NCBI GenBank assembly: GCA_958298945.1 | Contig: OY282610.1 | Location: 32,252,167-32,316,166 of the forward strand | Origin: Atherix ibis | Taxonomy: Eukaryota; Arthropoda; Insecta; Diptera; Athericidae | DNA: 64,000 bases | Reading direction: 5' to 3' | Shown here: positions 25,490-36,415 of the stretch, piece by piece | Numbering within the stretch: the first letter of the stretch is position 1 | How the letters are laid out: every line of letters starts with the position of its first letter | Translations under genes and position numbers: made by a program | Notes under the pieces: model-generated | Database searches by the model: none | The model's input: the letters and a program-made list of their open reading frames with translations, nothing else | Told to the model about the DNA's origin: nothing

Positions 25490-25704
25490 TTAGTTAGTCA
25501 AAAAAGTTCGTAGCGTTTTCCGAAAGATGGTGTTAAAAGCAAATAATTCAGTAACCAATAGTCGCATTGTAACAACACTATACACGTGTTTGAAAGATGA
25601 CACCAAAAGCTTTGTGTAGAGCAAAATTTTATTGAAATCTGTGTAGTATATCAAAAGTTATTTAAGTTCAAAATTGGATAAGAATAAAGAGAAAATTCAC
25701 TATA
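25490..25704 (+). mobile_element. Mariner A, 5' part (interrupted by Tigger)
   Basis: The sequence from TTAGTTAGTC onward is clearly similar to the reverse complement of 50330-50504, the 5' end of another mariner copy. Shared blocks include AAAGCTTTGTGTAG, GCAAAATTTTATTGAA and AATAAAGAGAAAATTCACTATA. The similarity stops at the TA where the Tigger element begins and resumes at 30064. This is therefore the 5' end of an older mariner split by Tigger. Confidence 0.85.
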
Positions 25705-25975
25705 CAGTGGTATCTTGACATACGAGCCGTCGAGCGAGCGATTTTTGCTTTGAAATACGAACAATCGGCCACGATCACACACGAACCGCGCGTCACGCTT
25801 TCCCGCAAGAATCCCCCGGCCACGGTCAGACAATCAGTTATCAATGTGCTCGCGCTGTCAAAGCATCTTTGATAAGTTGTGCTCGCGTTTTGCGACTTTT
25901 GTACATTTACAGTTGTACTTCATTTATTGGGTGTATGCAAAAATTATGACAGTTTTTTACATATATAGGGTGGTC

Positions 25976-27279
25976 CATCTAGCGGTTCCATTTTGCACTA
26001 CTATTTATTTGAAGAACTAGAGTGTTAAATGTCAACACGAATTGACAGATTGTTAGTTGAAAGTCAGAATTTTACGAAATTGTAATCCATACGCTTGAAG
26101 AAAAATGGGAAATATTGAGAACTTACTTCCAAAATGGTGAGTCTTCAACCCAAACTGTGAGAAATTTAAAAAAAAAATGAGCAAAGATCGAATGCCATCA
26201 CGTCAACTTGTGGACAAATTCGTGAAACGAGTTCGCGAAACTGGTTTGTTGGTTGGCAAAGAAACTCGTTCCCGCTCTAAGACAGTGCGTACGACCGAGA
26301 ATATTGACGCCGTTGATGAAAATGTCAGTGATCATCCATCAACATCAACTCGTCACCGTTCTCAGGAATTGAACATTTGTCGCACTTCTCTGTTGAGAAT
26401 TTTACACAAAGACCTCTGTATGAAAGCTTACAAAGTTCAATTAGTCCAACAACTAAATCCTCATGATCATCTGATGCGTTTTCGGTTTGCCCAATGGGCT
26501 CAAGATCAATTGGCCGAAGATGAGCATTTTTACCGAAAAATCATCTTTTCGGATTAGGCCCATTTCCACCTCGGTGGGTATGTCAACAAACAAAATTGTC
26601 GCATCTGGGGCTCAGAAAATCCATACGTCACCATTGAAAAGCCGATGCATTCACAACGAGTCATGATTTGCTGCGGATTTCGGAGTGGAGGCTTCATGGC
26701 CCGTTTTTTTTTGAAAACGATGAAGGAGCCGCCGTTTAGGTCAATGGTGAGCCAAAAGTTGAAGAGAACGGATGAAGGAGCCGCCGTTACGGTCAACGGT
26801 TTCCAAAAGTTGAAGAGAATGGCATGGACGACATTTGGTTTCAGCAGGACGGGGCCACTTGCCACACAGCCAACGTAACAATCCAACTTTTGGGCACTGC
26901 TTTCGAAAACCGAATAATCAGCCGAAATTCTGATGTCAATTGGCCGCGTCGGATCTATGATTTGAGTACGTTGGATTATTTTCTGTGGGGAGCCGTTAAG
27001 AATAAATGTTACGGAAGCCATCCAGAGACAATTGAGGCCTTGAAACACGAAATAAAAGTTGCCATTGAAGAGATACAGGCCCGAACAATCGAAAATGTAC
27101 CGGAAAATTGGGTCGAGCGAATGGAGTACTTTAACGCCAGCCGTGACAGTCATTTAAATGATGTATTTCATTCTTAAATTTCAAGGTTCAATCTTTTTCA
27201 TAAAACCGGAGATTTAAAAAAACACACTAGTTTTTATTTATTTACTTTTTAAAATGGAACTTCTAAATGGTCCACCCTG
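25976..27279 (+). mobile_element. Rosa-type (DD41D) mariner inserted in Tigger
   Basis: A 1304-bp element with terminal repeats TAGGGTGGTCCAT at 25976 and, from the other end, CAGGGTGGACCAT. The repeats extend to TTCCATTTT about 28 bp in. TA flanks lie at 25974-25975 and 27280-27281. It encodes a degenerate transposase. Size, TIR type and catalytic spacing fit the rosa (DD41D) group first described from tephritid flies. Confidence 0.9.
26066..27177 (+). pseudogene. Rosa-type DD41D transposase pseudogene
   Basis: Cut-and-paste transposase of the IS630-Tc1-mariner superfamily. The N-terminal DNA-binding part starts around 26066 without a usable ATG (EEKWEILRTYFQNGES). The first catalytic Asp is in FSD at about 26552-26554, immediately followed by TAG where the family has Glu (SDEAHF). 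The second is in WFQQDGATCHTA. The third is in LSTLDYFLWG; 41 residues separate the last two, which defines DD41D. A tandem duplication of about 53 bp (26718-26822) and a frameshift near 26700-26824 break the middle. The frame reopens at 26824 and ends HLNDVFHS, TAA at 27175-27177. It is dead by stop and frameshift, though all three Asp codons survive. Confidence 0.9.
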
Positions 27280-27285
27280 TACAAA

Positions 27286-28165
27286 CAATTAAACATTTTT
27301 TTAAAGATTTGTATTATTTATTTAATCAATTATATAATTTCCATCCGTTCTTATAACCTTCTCCCATCTTTCTATCAACTTATTAATACCATTAGTGTAA
27401 AATTCCGTGGATTTTGATGCGAAAAATGTAGTAAGGGATGTTTTTACCTGCTCTATTTAAAAAATTTTGCAGTGATCGGAATAAATGAAAATCGGAAGGA
27501 GCAAGATCTGGAGAATACGGTGGATGCTTGATAACATTCCAATTCAGCTTGTGTTGGGTCATCATAGCCACATGTGGGCGTGCGTTGTCGTGATGAAACA
27601 CTACCCATTTCTCATCTCCCGTTACCAAAGGATGCAAAAAAGGTTCATGTTTTTGTCTCGCACTCAAAGCAAAGCACGTTTAAACACGATCCAATAAATT
27701 GGCAGCTGACAATTGATGAGGTATCCAAACGTCGTAACGTGAAACCATCCCCATACGCTTCAAATGTCTTAATACGGTTGTTTGGTTGACTCCCATCATC
27801 GACGCGATCTCCCTGGTGGTTAGACGTGGATTGGTGTCAATTATGACTTTTAACTTGTCGTCATCAGACTTCAATGGCCGCCCGGTACGTGGTTTATCAA
27901 TTAGTGACAAATCCCCAGATCGGAATTTTGTAAACCATCTTCGTATATGTCGAACTTTGATGACACCTGCTCCATACACTTTGCAAATATTTTTGGTTGA
28001 CACACTCGCGGTATTCTCTTTACGGAATTCATAAAGTAAACAATGACGTAAATGTACTTTATCGACCGACATTTTGAAAAACTACAAGGGCTCTTCACTG
28101 TACTCTGGCCAGGCCAAAACTGAATAGAAAGTAGAGCGAAAGCATCCTTTATACAATGGAATCAT
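27286..28165 (-). mobile_element. Mariner B (DD34D type) inserted in Tigger 5' region
   Basis: Minus-strand mariner remnant between the rosa element and the Tigger reading frame. I could not define clean terminal repeats, so the limits are approximate. Its presence separates the Tigger 5' end from its ATG at 28248. Confidence 0.75.
27322..28072 (-). pseudogene. Mariner transposase pseudogene, internally deleted
   Basis: It starts with ATG at 28072. The N-terminal helix-turn-helix region includes RRWFTKFRSGD, then DKPRTGRPLKSDDD and the linker motif WIPHQLSAAN. The first catalytic Asp is in TGDEKWV. An internal deletion joins this directly to FHHDNARPH (second Asp). YSPDLAPSDFHLF holds the third. 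Only 31 residues separate the last two Asp against the usual 34, so a small extra deletion is likely. The C-terminus continues in another frame (GINKLIERWEKVI) to TAA at 27322-27324. The catalytic domain is far too short to work. Confidence 0.9.
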
Positions 28166-28247
28166 TTAAAAGAAGATACTATTCATCATTTCTAAAGAAA
28201 TTTTGTTTTGCCTAGGATCATAAAAACGGTCATAACTTTTTATAACC

Positions 28248-29811
28248 ATGGATCTGAAGAAAGTTAGTGGAAAGTTCAGTGCTAAGAAAAAGATGATGAG
28301 TATTGAATTAAAACGTGAAATTATAGAAAAACATGAGGAAGGTGTGCGAGTTATTGACTTGTCGAGGCTGTATGAGCGTAGTACGTCCATGATATGTACT
28401 GTGCTTAAACAGAAGGAGTCGATAAAGGGTGTAACGCCAACTAAGGGCGTTACAATAATTTCCAAGCTCCGAACCTCCCTTCATGAAAATATGGAGAAAC
28501 TGCTGATGGTGTGGGTGACAGAGAAGCAGCTTCAAGGAGATACCTTGACACAGACCATCATTTGCAAGAAGGCACAAGCGATCTACGGAGATTTGCTGAA
28601 GCGAGGTATTGGAAGACTCGTTTAAAGCCAGTCGGGGCTGGTTTGAGAACTTTAAGAAAAGGACCGGCATTCACTCCGTCGTCAGGCATGGTGAGGCAGC
28701 AAGTGCGGATGTGAAGGCAGATGAGGATTACCTTAAAACGTTTTCAGAACTGATAAAAGCCAAAGGATATATTCCCCAGCAAGTCTTCAACTGTGACGAG
28801 AGAGGGCTCTTCTGGAAAAGGATGCCGAATAGGACTTACATAACGGCAGAGGAGAAGACGATGCCGGGCCACAAACCCATGAAAGATAGATTAACTTTAG
28901 CACTGTGCGCCAATGCGAGTGGCGACTGCAAGATCAGGCCTCTGCTCGTATAGCATTCGGAAAACCGCAGAGCATTTAAGTCACATAAGATTTTAAAAGA
29001 AAAACTGCAAGTTATGTGGAGGGCAAACCCGAAGGCATGGGCCACCAGCCAGTTCTTTGTGGAGTGGGTAAACCTGGTTTTTAGCCCTTCTGTTAAGAAA
29101 TATCTACAGGAAAACAACCTACCCGTGCAAGTCCTTCTCGTCCTCGACAATGCTCCTGCTCATCCACAGAACCTCGAAGATGACATCCTCGAAGAGTTCA
29201 AGTTTATAAAGGTTCTCTACCTACCACCCAACACCACTCCTATCCTGCAGCCCATGGATCGGCAGGTGATTTCTAATTTTAAGAAGCTATACATCAATCA
29301 TCTATTTCGGCGCTGCTTTGAGGTGACGAAGAACACAAACCTCACCCTTCGAGAGTTCTGGAAGGACCACTTTAATATCGTGATTTGCCTCAGAATTATT
29401 GATCAGGCGTGACTGGGTGTAGAGGAGGAGATTGTGTCTCTGGGGAAATTCATGGGTCTGGAGGTTGATGAGAGAGACGTGAACGAGCTCGTCGCGGAGC
29501 ACACCCAGGAACTGACGACCGAGGAGATACAAGAGTTACAGTTACAGCAGCATACGGAGGTTCTGAAAAAAAATTGTAAAGAGATAGGAGAGTTACAGTT
29601 ACAGCAGCATACTTTTTCACAGTTCGTGAAAAAGAAACACCCAGAAAAAGTTGCAACTGGCCGTGCATTGGAGCTATTTAATGACACTTACCTAACTTAT
29701 TTCCGGAACATTCTGAAAGGGAGGAAGAAACAAACCTCCTTGGACATGTTTTCTTTTAAACGGCCTACAGGTGAAAGTGAGAAAAGCAGTGACGAAATTA
29801 AGCGAAAATAA
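28248..29811 (+). pseudogene. Tigger/pogo transposase pseudogene
   Basis: DDE transposase with a CENP-B-like N-terminal DNA-binding region (KREIIEKHEEGVRVIDLSRL, about residues 24-43), a second helix-turn-helix block (WFENFKKRTGIHSV), and a DDE_1 catalytic domain. The three Asp are visible in VFNCDERGLFWKRMP, LLVLDNAPAHP and LQPMDRQVI. A frameshift lies at about 28600-28625. Two in-frame nonsense codons follow, TAG at 28951-28953 and TGA at 29410-29412. The tail contains a tandem repeat encoding ELQLQQH twice (about 29531-29610). It ends with TAA at 29809-29811. Apart from these three lesions the frame is open, so the copy is fairly young. Confidence 0.93.
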
Positions 29812-30063
29812 CACATTATAAATCTAGTTTATTTCTTTACATTCTCTTTTATTATGTTTTTGTACAATATTTGTCATTTATAAATACATTTTTTCTTATT
29901 CAAAAACACGTAACAAAAATAACTGGGGTGACATTTTGGGGGCTGGAACGGATTAATGGCAGTTCAATTAATTTCAATGGTGAAATTTGCTTCCAAATAC
30001 GAGTAATTTGAAATACGAGCAAGGTTGCGGAACGAATTAAACTCGTATGCCGAGGTACCACTG

Positions 30064-30240
30064 TATTTTAATACCACTTCATAAAAGGCGACAACACATC
30101 GTAGACTTGTGTGTTTATAGCGAAGGTGCTGCTGTATCAAAATCAGGTTTCGTTCGCTTTCGTTTCTGGTCTGCCAATTACTGAAAAATGACAACATTGT
30201 GACGAGCAGATTTATTTAAGAGTATAAATTTGTATAAGAA
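30064..30240 (+). mobile_element. Mariner A, continuation after Tigger
   Basis: Directly after the duplicated TA the frame reads IVDLCVYSEGAAVSKSG, then RFRFWSANY. This resembles the N-terminal block of mariner transposases (an ICxVYGEGAVS-like motif followed by RFRSGNF). It continues the element begun at 25490 and is truncated at about 30240, where LINE-like sequence begins downstream. Confidence 0.65.
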
Positions 30241-30321
30241 AAGAGTGAAGAATAGTTCTTGAACAAGGCGATTTAGTATGATTGGAGACACATAAATGGA
30301 ACTCTTTAAAACGAGACACAG

Positions 30322-30597
30322 CTACATCAACTTTTTACAACGAGACACATACAAAAGGGACTTCAAAACAAGAGGAATAACAGAATCGCAAACATAAAAG
30401 AGAGCGTCGACAATTGTACGTAGTATTTTTGATTGAAGAATAGTTGGATTCGACGAGAATTGGGAGGCTTGATAGGACCCCAGAGTTCGAGTCCGTAAGT
30501 CCATATTGGTTTCTGTAGGGCGTTGTATAAAAGTACTCTGCTGTCTGTAGTAAGTTCGGATTGTATTTTTAGTTATTTCTTTAAAAAAGTTTTGCAT
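30322..30597 (-). pseudogene. Jockey-like LINE reverse transcriptase fragment
   Basis: In shifting minus-strand frames it shows the C-terminal thumb region of Jockey-clade reverse transcriptases: KPIWTYGLELWGPIKPPNS in one frame, then ILQSKILRTIVDALFYV in the next. These match the family pattern (KPIWTYGIQLWG ... QxKxLRxIVxAPWYV). Frameshifts and truncation at both ends make it a dead fragment. It lies about 200 bp upstream, in plus coordinates, of nothing but intron before the Sxl RRM1 exon at 30792. Confidence 0.75.
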
Positions 30598-30791
30598 ATT
30601 TAATGTTCAAATGAGAGACTTTATAATAAATAGAATGAAGTTCAGTATTAATTTATCGAAAATTTATGACCTGTGCTTTCTTATACCATCACTTAACCTA
30701 TAAATAGGAATGTATATAAAAAAATAAAATAAAACAGCAGGGAGACATATGCGAAACAATTTTATTTCTTCTCTTATATCGACTGACTTAC

Positions 30792-30899
30792 CTTTAATTT
30801 TTTGTTACGAACAATGACACCGTTAAGATTTTTAATAGCTCGTAATGCATCTTCCTCTGCACTAAAATTAATAAAAGCATAGCCAAAGCTGTAACCAGT
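30792..30899 (-). CDS. Sxl: Sex-lethal exon: second half of RRM1
   Basis: Exactly 36 codons in phase 0. It begins TGYSFGYAFINFSAEEDALR, containing RNP1 of the first RRM, and ends NGVIVRNKKLK. Acceptor TATTTTCAG and donor AAG|GTAAGTCAG are both excellent. Borders match the Drosophila gene (after RIMRDYK and after NKRLK). RNP1 has the aromatic residues needed for stacking on U-rich RNA. The adjoining intron toward RRM2 is 6.6 kb and full of transposons; the one toward the previous exon is only 131 bp. Confidence 0.97.
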
Positions 30900-31030
30900 C
30901 TGAAAATACGATAACAAAAATATATTCCAATAAAAATTGTTAAAAATAAAAAAAGCTGAATTAATTATTTATAAGGACAATATATAATCACAATAATATT
31001 GATAGATAATTATTAGAAATGAAAACTTAC

Positions 31031-31297
31031 CTTGAAGTCCCTCATAATACGGCACGAATCGATTGGGCCTATATTACGGAAAAGTGCGTACAATTCGCGG
31101 TCTGTCATATCTTGTGGCAGGTAATTAATAATTAGATTAGTGCCTCCACCTGGACCTGTAAGTGAGCTGGTACTTGACGAGGCCATATGTCCAACTGATG
31201 ATAGCGTATTGCTGGCTGGGAAATCACTGTATACATGACGTGGCGTCGGATATCCTGATGTAAAGTCTGTGTCCTGCGGTGAAAACGCATAACGTGA
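31031..31297 (-). CDS. Sxl: Sex-lethal exon: N-terminal region and start of RRM1
   Basis: 89 codons in phase 0 between acceptor GAAAATTTCAG and donor AAG|GTAAGT. It begins [12 protein letters not shown], matching [12 protein letters not shown] of Drosophila SXL. A species-specific Ser/Gly-rich spacer follows ([20 protein letters not shown], then PGGG). It ends with the start of RRM1: [20 protein letters not shown], containing RNP2, and RIMRDFK. The spacer is much shorter than the Drosophila one. The exon keeps phase 0 at both ends, so an upstream exon must end on a complete codon or the frame is lost. Confidence 0.97.
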
Positions 31298-31413
31298 CTG
31301 AAATTTTCAAAGAATTTGAACTTGGACGCGATGCTGTTGAGGCGGGGCCGAATAAACAGGGGGCACACAAAAAAGTTGAATTCAATAAATATTAATAACA
31401 CACAACAACCCAT

Positions 31414-31434
31414 ACACACACACACACACACACA
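31414..31434. repeat. CA microsatellite
   Basis: About ten CA dinucleotides just upstream (transcript sense) of the RRM1 exon, in the Sxl intron. Confidence 0.9.
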
Positions 31435-31864
31435 ATAATAATAACAATTTTTTTTTGTAGTTTTGTTTGTTTGTTGTTGTTAAAGTATAAAAGTAAAGTA
31501 CATTTGCCTGAATTTGTAAAAGTTCTTTTAAAGAAAATCCACTAAAATTTTTTAAAATAAAAATTAATTTGTTCTAATTTTTTCCTGTTATTATACCAGA
31601 TTTTTTTACCATATTCGATCTAAATATACTAGTAACTAAAATTATTATAAAAATTATTTATATAATCTTAAATCGAATCTAAATTAGTGCGAATCGTAGG
31701 CAATTTTTAGGCATTTTCAAATTGTTGTCGAAACTATGGATATCTCTTAAATCTTTGGCACATTTTTAATGTTATTTAAGTTTATAGTAGAGAAATTTAA
31801 CTCAATTGGTTTTACACGTATTCTATTTTTATTTTTATGTTTTGCATTGTATGGAGGACTCTTG
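31435..31864. other. A/T-rich intron DNA
   Basis: Sxl intron with no recognisable gene or element. Confidence 0.5.
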
Positions 31865-32420
31865 TTATCAAAAAATACAAAGGTTACTTTAAAAAAAAAA
31901 AACATTTTCTATTAAAAAGGCTAGAAGAAAATTGTTAGGTAAAAAGTTTAACTTTTTTTTTTAAATTTTATTTAACATTTTTTGGTTACTTTATGTCCCC
32001 CAAAATGTTTAAGGTTACTTTAAGAAAAAAAAATTATTTTTTATAAATACTGAAAAAATTTTAGAACAAAAAAAAATTTTCTTTTAAAATTTGCTGCAAA
32101 AAAAAACGCTTTTGGAGTCCTGCCTTTTATGAAACTGCCCGAAAAATATCGAAACGTATCCACCGTACCCACTTTAAAATAAATTTAACTAAATTGGTTT
32201 TAGTCAATTCTGAAAAAGAAGAATTTTTGGAGTCTACCATAGTCCCTCAAAATTTTCAAAGTTACTTTAAAAAAATTAATATTTTTTTATAAATACTGAA
32301 ATTTTTTTTTTTTTAATTTGCTTTTAAAATTTGATAAAAAAAAACAATTTTTGGAGTCCCGCACTTTATGAAACTGTCTGAAAAATATCGAAACGAATCC
32401 ACCATAGCACAAAAGTTACT
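31865..32420. repeat. Degenerate tandem repeat, unit about 240 bp
   Basis: The blocks TTTTGGAGTCCTGC (about 32109) and TTTTGGAGTCCCGC (about 32349) are followed by matching sequence (TTTATGAAACTG, AAAAATATCGAAACG, ATCCACC), offset 240 bp. Each is preceded by TTATAAATACTGAAA and poly-A/T runs. A weaker third partial copy begins near 31870 (AAAGGTTACTTTAAAAA). Noncoding. Confidence 0.8.
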
Positions 32421-32466
32421 TTGAAGGAATAATATCCTAATTCCCTAATTTCTATGCAAGTATATA

Positions 32467-33254
32467 TAGGGTTTTCCAAAAAGAGTGATATGATTTCTAA
32501 GTGACGTTTTGGCTATTTGTAATATGTTATGATCTGTCATGGAGAGATATAAGCAAGAACAACGTTTACAAATTATTCAATTTTATTATCAAAATAATCG
32601 TTCTCCAATTGCAACTTTTCGTGCGCTCACTTTCATCTGAGTGGTGCGAAGAAAATCCACAAATTATTCATGAACACCCATTACATTCACCTAAATTGAC
32701 AGTTTGGTCCGTACTTCTTTCGAAATTGAGCTGGTAACACCGTTACTGTCAATGGAGAGCGGTATAGATCGATAACCAACTTTTTATGGCCGAAATTGGA
32801 AGTTGATCTTGACAACATCTGGTTCCAACAAGACGGGGCTACGTGCCACACAGCACCTGCAACAACCGAATTATTGCGAGAAAAGTTTGGAAATTCGATT
32901 ATTTCAAGAAATTGTGACATTGAACGGCCTTCAAGAAGTTGTGATTTAACACCATTAGACTATTTCTTGTGGAGTTATTTGAAGTCATTGGTCTTTAGCA
33001 ATAAACCAGACTTTCTTCAAGCTTTAGAAATTAATATTAAACGTGCTTATTCATGACATACGGCTTGATTTAGGGGAAAAAGTGCTCGAAAATTGGGTTT
33101 ATCGAATTCGTTCCTGTAAAAGAAGTCGTGTAGGCCATTTGAATGACGTTTTATCCATTGTATCGATTGTACTTCACATTAAATAAAAAACATTTGAATT
33201 TCCTTAACAATGAGTGTGTTTTTTCTTAAAAGTCACTCTTTTTGGAAAACCCTA
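32467..33254 (+). mobile_element. Deleted DD41D-type mariner, copy 1
   Basis: About 788 bp with near-perfect terminal repeats (AGGGTTTTCCAAAAAGAGTG at the left, its reverse complement at the right) flanked by TA. A start-like segment encodes ERYKQEQRLQIIQFYYQNNR. After a large internal deletion the C-terminal half follows, with WFQQDGATCHTA and LTPLDYFLW (41 residues between the Asp). Frames are broken in several places. It shares TIR and sequence with the copy at 43264-44168. Confidence 0.9.
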
Positions 33255-33966
33255 TACCATATATCACATCCTTTTTATAGATGCTATAACAATGAATGCT
33301 AAAATTTTTATAATAACTTTTAAGAAAATAAGACAATAGAATTTTTTTTGATTTTTCTTTTTGTATTTTTTAAAATTATTTTTAATATTAGTTTTTGTTG
33401 TTATATTTAATTAAAATTGTAATTTTTGTGGTTTTTTTCGTTTGTTGCTAATGTATTTGTATAATGTTTTTATTGATTGTATTTGTTATTAGATTGATTG
33501 ATTTTTGATCATATCACTTTAGGCTTGAGGAAACTTTTACAAATAATTAATTTTATGATAGAAAAAAAAACAACCAAATATATTGATAAGAAAACGTTTT
33601 TTTTTTTACTCCCCAAAACTGATATAATCGTAGAAAATATCGAAAACTCTTGTGTGTATATTGTTCTGTTTTGTAAATTAAAAATTTTGAATATGAATTA
33701 TTAATTTTTTTCTTTTAATAATATTGAAATTTTGTTTTTGTGTTTTTTTTGTGTGTATATTTTTGAATTAATTATCAACTTTTTCGTGTGTTTAAGTGTT
33801 GCGTGCTCACTGTTTTTGGAGGGAATTTCTTTAAGGATTAATAATTTGGCCGGATGGTTTGGTTGGAGATGTCTCTGTGTGAATTTCAACAGATCCATAT
33901 ATCTCCATTCCAGCATTTTTTTTTATACATATACATACATAAATGCGAAAATATACTTAAATTTAC
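33255..33966. other. A/T-rich intron DNA
   Basis: Sxl intron. Plus-strand open frames here are the complement of A/T-rich sequence and have no recognisable product. Confidence 0.5.
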
Positions 33967-34059
33967 CATGAGTTCTGATCTGTCAGGCAACTTGTCTATC
34001 CGGAAGGGGGGACATGATAGACAAATAATGCGCGAAAATTTTCGAACGTCAGAATGTGT
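33967..34059 (-). CDS. Sxl: Candidate Sxl 5' coding exon ending ...SELM
   Basis: On the minus strand a consensus donor (CTC ATG|GTAAAT) ends an open frame at 33967. The frame is phase 0 with the next Sxl exon, giving [16 protein letters not shown]; Drosophila has [13 protein letters not shown] at this point. The frame runs back through FSRIICLSCPPFRIDK to a TAG at 34060-34062, so the longest possible exon starts at 34059, just after that in-frame TAG, which could itself be the acceptor (GTGTAG). That longest form is out of phase with exon 1. A shorter start at 33979, after CCTGACAG, gives a 13-nt exon that is in phase with exon 1. The exon is likely real; its upstream border is unresolved. 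Confidence 0.6.
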
Positions 34060-34140
34060 CTACACTATAACCCGTTTTAGTGTGTATTTAGCATACAGTA
34101 TACACGAGGGCATATATATAGTAAATGAACGAATATAGCG

Positions 34141-35588
34141 TCATTTAGTACGCGTGCTTCGATTACAACAAAAGACTGGGATTTACAGAATATTTACGAA
34201 ATTCTGTGCGTAAAAATCTAACAAAAACCAAAGCCCATCATACAAACTTCCGTTGATATCCTCTCTCTTTCATTAAAAGTAATGAAAAATTTACTCTTGA
34301 ACAATTACAAATTATGAAATATTTCGAAGATGAAAATAATGATTACTTATCTCAGGAAGAGAGATTCTTTGAATTTTCTTTGGTAGGCTGGTGCTGTAAG
34401 TTTTCAGAATTTTTTTTTTTGCATTCCGATTTTTAAAAAATAAGGGGTTGGGTTGGTTGTGTAAAAAGATGCCTTCTTATTTAAAAATTTTTTCAAGCTT
34501 TTTCTTTAAAAAAAAAAAAAAATTACGATGTAGGCTTTTTTTTTCTAAACGTTTATTTGATAGTCAGAACTTTTTGCGAAAAAATTAAGCATCTGCAAAT
34601 TTAGTATGAATGTGTATAAAAAAAAAAATCAAACTTATATTATATATAGGATAGGAGACAGTGTGCAATTTGAATTAATGAATGTGTTAATAATAATAAA
34701 ATAGATAAATGTGCATTTTGGTGTCTTAAATATATTTTCATATGTATGAGTATTTTTGTGGTATGAATTTAAAGATTTTAAATTTTTTTTTAAAAGAAAT
34801 AATTTGAAAAAAAAATAAATTTTTAGTTTTACTTTGATCTAATATTATATAATTAAATAAAAAATATAATAATGTGTGCCCCGATTTTTTTATTATTAGC
34901 AATTAGCAAAGCTATACAAACCATTCCAGATGGAAGAGAATGCGACATCCCCCACATGCGTCCACCACTATATTTAAAAAGAAAAATGAATGAATGTATA
35001 AAAGGAAATCAACAGAAGAAAAAAATAATGTAAAATAAAATAAATAATGAAAACAAATAATAAATAATAATCTATTTTACTATTAATAAATTTATTGTTG
35101 TTTTTTTTCTCTCCCCCTCCCCCCCCACTCCGGGAATAATAGTAATTATAAAATGCCAAAATTAAAGTAAAAATAATATTTATTAAATAATTTGCATAAA
35201 TTTAATTAATATGATATTACAATATTGTTTTAATATTAATAAAATTAAGCTAGAAACTAAGTGATGAAAACTTAAGAAAAAAAATAATAATAAAAAATCG
35301 TGATTGAAATATTTTTATAATTATAATTTTTTAATACAATATTTTCTTCGTTTTGATGATTTGAACATTGTTGTTAAAAAAAATTCACTGTTGTGTTTTT
35401 TTTACAGTCCATTATTTTTAACATTTAATATTTGGACAAGGAGTGGGGAAGGGGGGTAGGGGGTATTTTGGTCGTTCGATTATATGTTCAACCAAAAAGC
35501 CAAATTGGAATGTGATCCTCTCAAAGTATATGGATATACACTTTAGGATATAGTCCAAATTTTTCTATTTGTGACGCCCAAAAATTAA
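34141..35588. other. A/T-rich intron DNA with a C-rich tract
   Basis: No gene seen. A pyrimidine tract CTCCCCCTCCCCCCCACTCC lies at about 35110-35130 and a G-rich run (GGGGAAGGGGGGTAGGGGG) at about 35445-35463. Confidence 0.5.
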
Positions 35589-36415
35589 AGGATATTTTTA
35601 AAGCAATTTAAGAGCTAAGATATTTTTACAAAACAGAAAATTTAATTCAGAAAAAATAATTTCAATTTTATTAAACTTTAGACACATTAGAAGTATGATC
35701 AAGGACGATTGGAAAATGATTAATCCATTTTTGAAGGATTCCCGTAAATAAATTAATTTTCTTTTTAAATTTTTTAAACACCAAAATCTTTAGAAAAGCA
35801 TTTTTATAAGAATTATTAGAAAAAATATGAGACTGACTAGTTGAGAATGAAAAGGAAAACCTTTTTTTTATACCAAAATCCTTGTTAAAGAAAAACCTTT
35901 TTTTTATACCAAAATCTTTAAGAAATTTTTCTTTTGCATTAAAACTTAAAAATTAAAATTTTTCCTTCAAGATTGTTTAAAGGATTTTATCTGCTCTACT
36001 GCAATGCTTGATTCATACAAGTAAATTGAAATTCCATGAAAATGGATTTTTAAAGGATATTTTTAAAGCAATTTAATTTAAGAGCTAAGATATTTGGACA
36101 AAACAAAAAAATTAATTTAAAAAAAAAATAATTTCAATTTTATTAAACTTTAGACACATTAGAAGTATGATCAAGGACGATTGGAAAATGATTAATCCAT
36201 TTTTGAAGGATTCCCGTAAATAAATCAATTTAGTAGTTGAGAATGAAAAGGAAAACTTTTTTTTTTTTACCAAAATCTTTTGCATTAAAAATTAAAATTT
36301 TTCCTTCAAGAATTCCAGAAGTGCCAGATTATTATTAAAAGGGTTTTATCTGCTCTTCTGCAATTCTTGATTCATAAAAGTTAATTGATACTACATGAAA
36401 ATGGATCATGAGGGT
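35589..36415. repeat. Tandem duplication, unit about 460 bp
   Basis: Copy 1 (from about 35589) and copy 2 (from about 36051) share AAGGATATTTTTAAAGCAAT, a near-identical 100-bp block around AGGACGATTGGAAAATGATT, then GAATGAAAAGGAAAAC, and a distal block TTTTATCTGCTCT. Copy 2 is shortened by deletions. Noncoding on both strands. Confidence 0.85.

Larger units (their letters stand above)
25705..30063 (+). mobile_element. Tigger (pogo superfamily) element with nested insertions
   Basis: Terminal inverted repeats start CAGTGGTATCTTGACATACG at 25705 and, on the opposite strand, CAGTGGTACCTCGGCATACG from 30063. TA is duplicated at 25703-25704 and 30064-30065. The interior carries a plus-strand pogo/Tigger transposase (28248-29811). 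The 5' untranslated part is interrupted by a rosa-type mariner (25976-27279) and a second mariner (about 27286-28165). The element sits inside mariner A, in a Sxl intron. It is not intact, because the transposase has one frameshift and two nonsense codons. Confidence 0.93.

Noticed and set aside
26554..27153. 199-codon minus-strand frame
   Set aside because: Shadow of the plus-strand rosa transposase, whose catalytic motifs are clear.
29450..29687. Cys-rich minus-strand frames (CCCNCNS repeats)
   Set aside because: Antisense of the Gln/Leu-rich repeat in the Tigger transposase tail.
33854..34138. 94-codon plus-strand frame, including MSSDLSGNLSIRKGG
   Set aside because: It is the complement of the Sxl candidate exon at 33967-34059, whose minus-strand donor and phase fit are better evidence.
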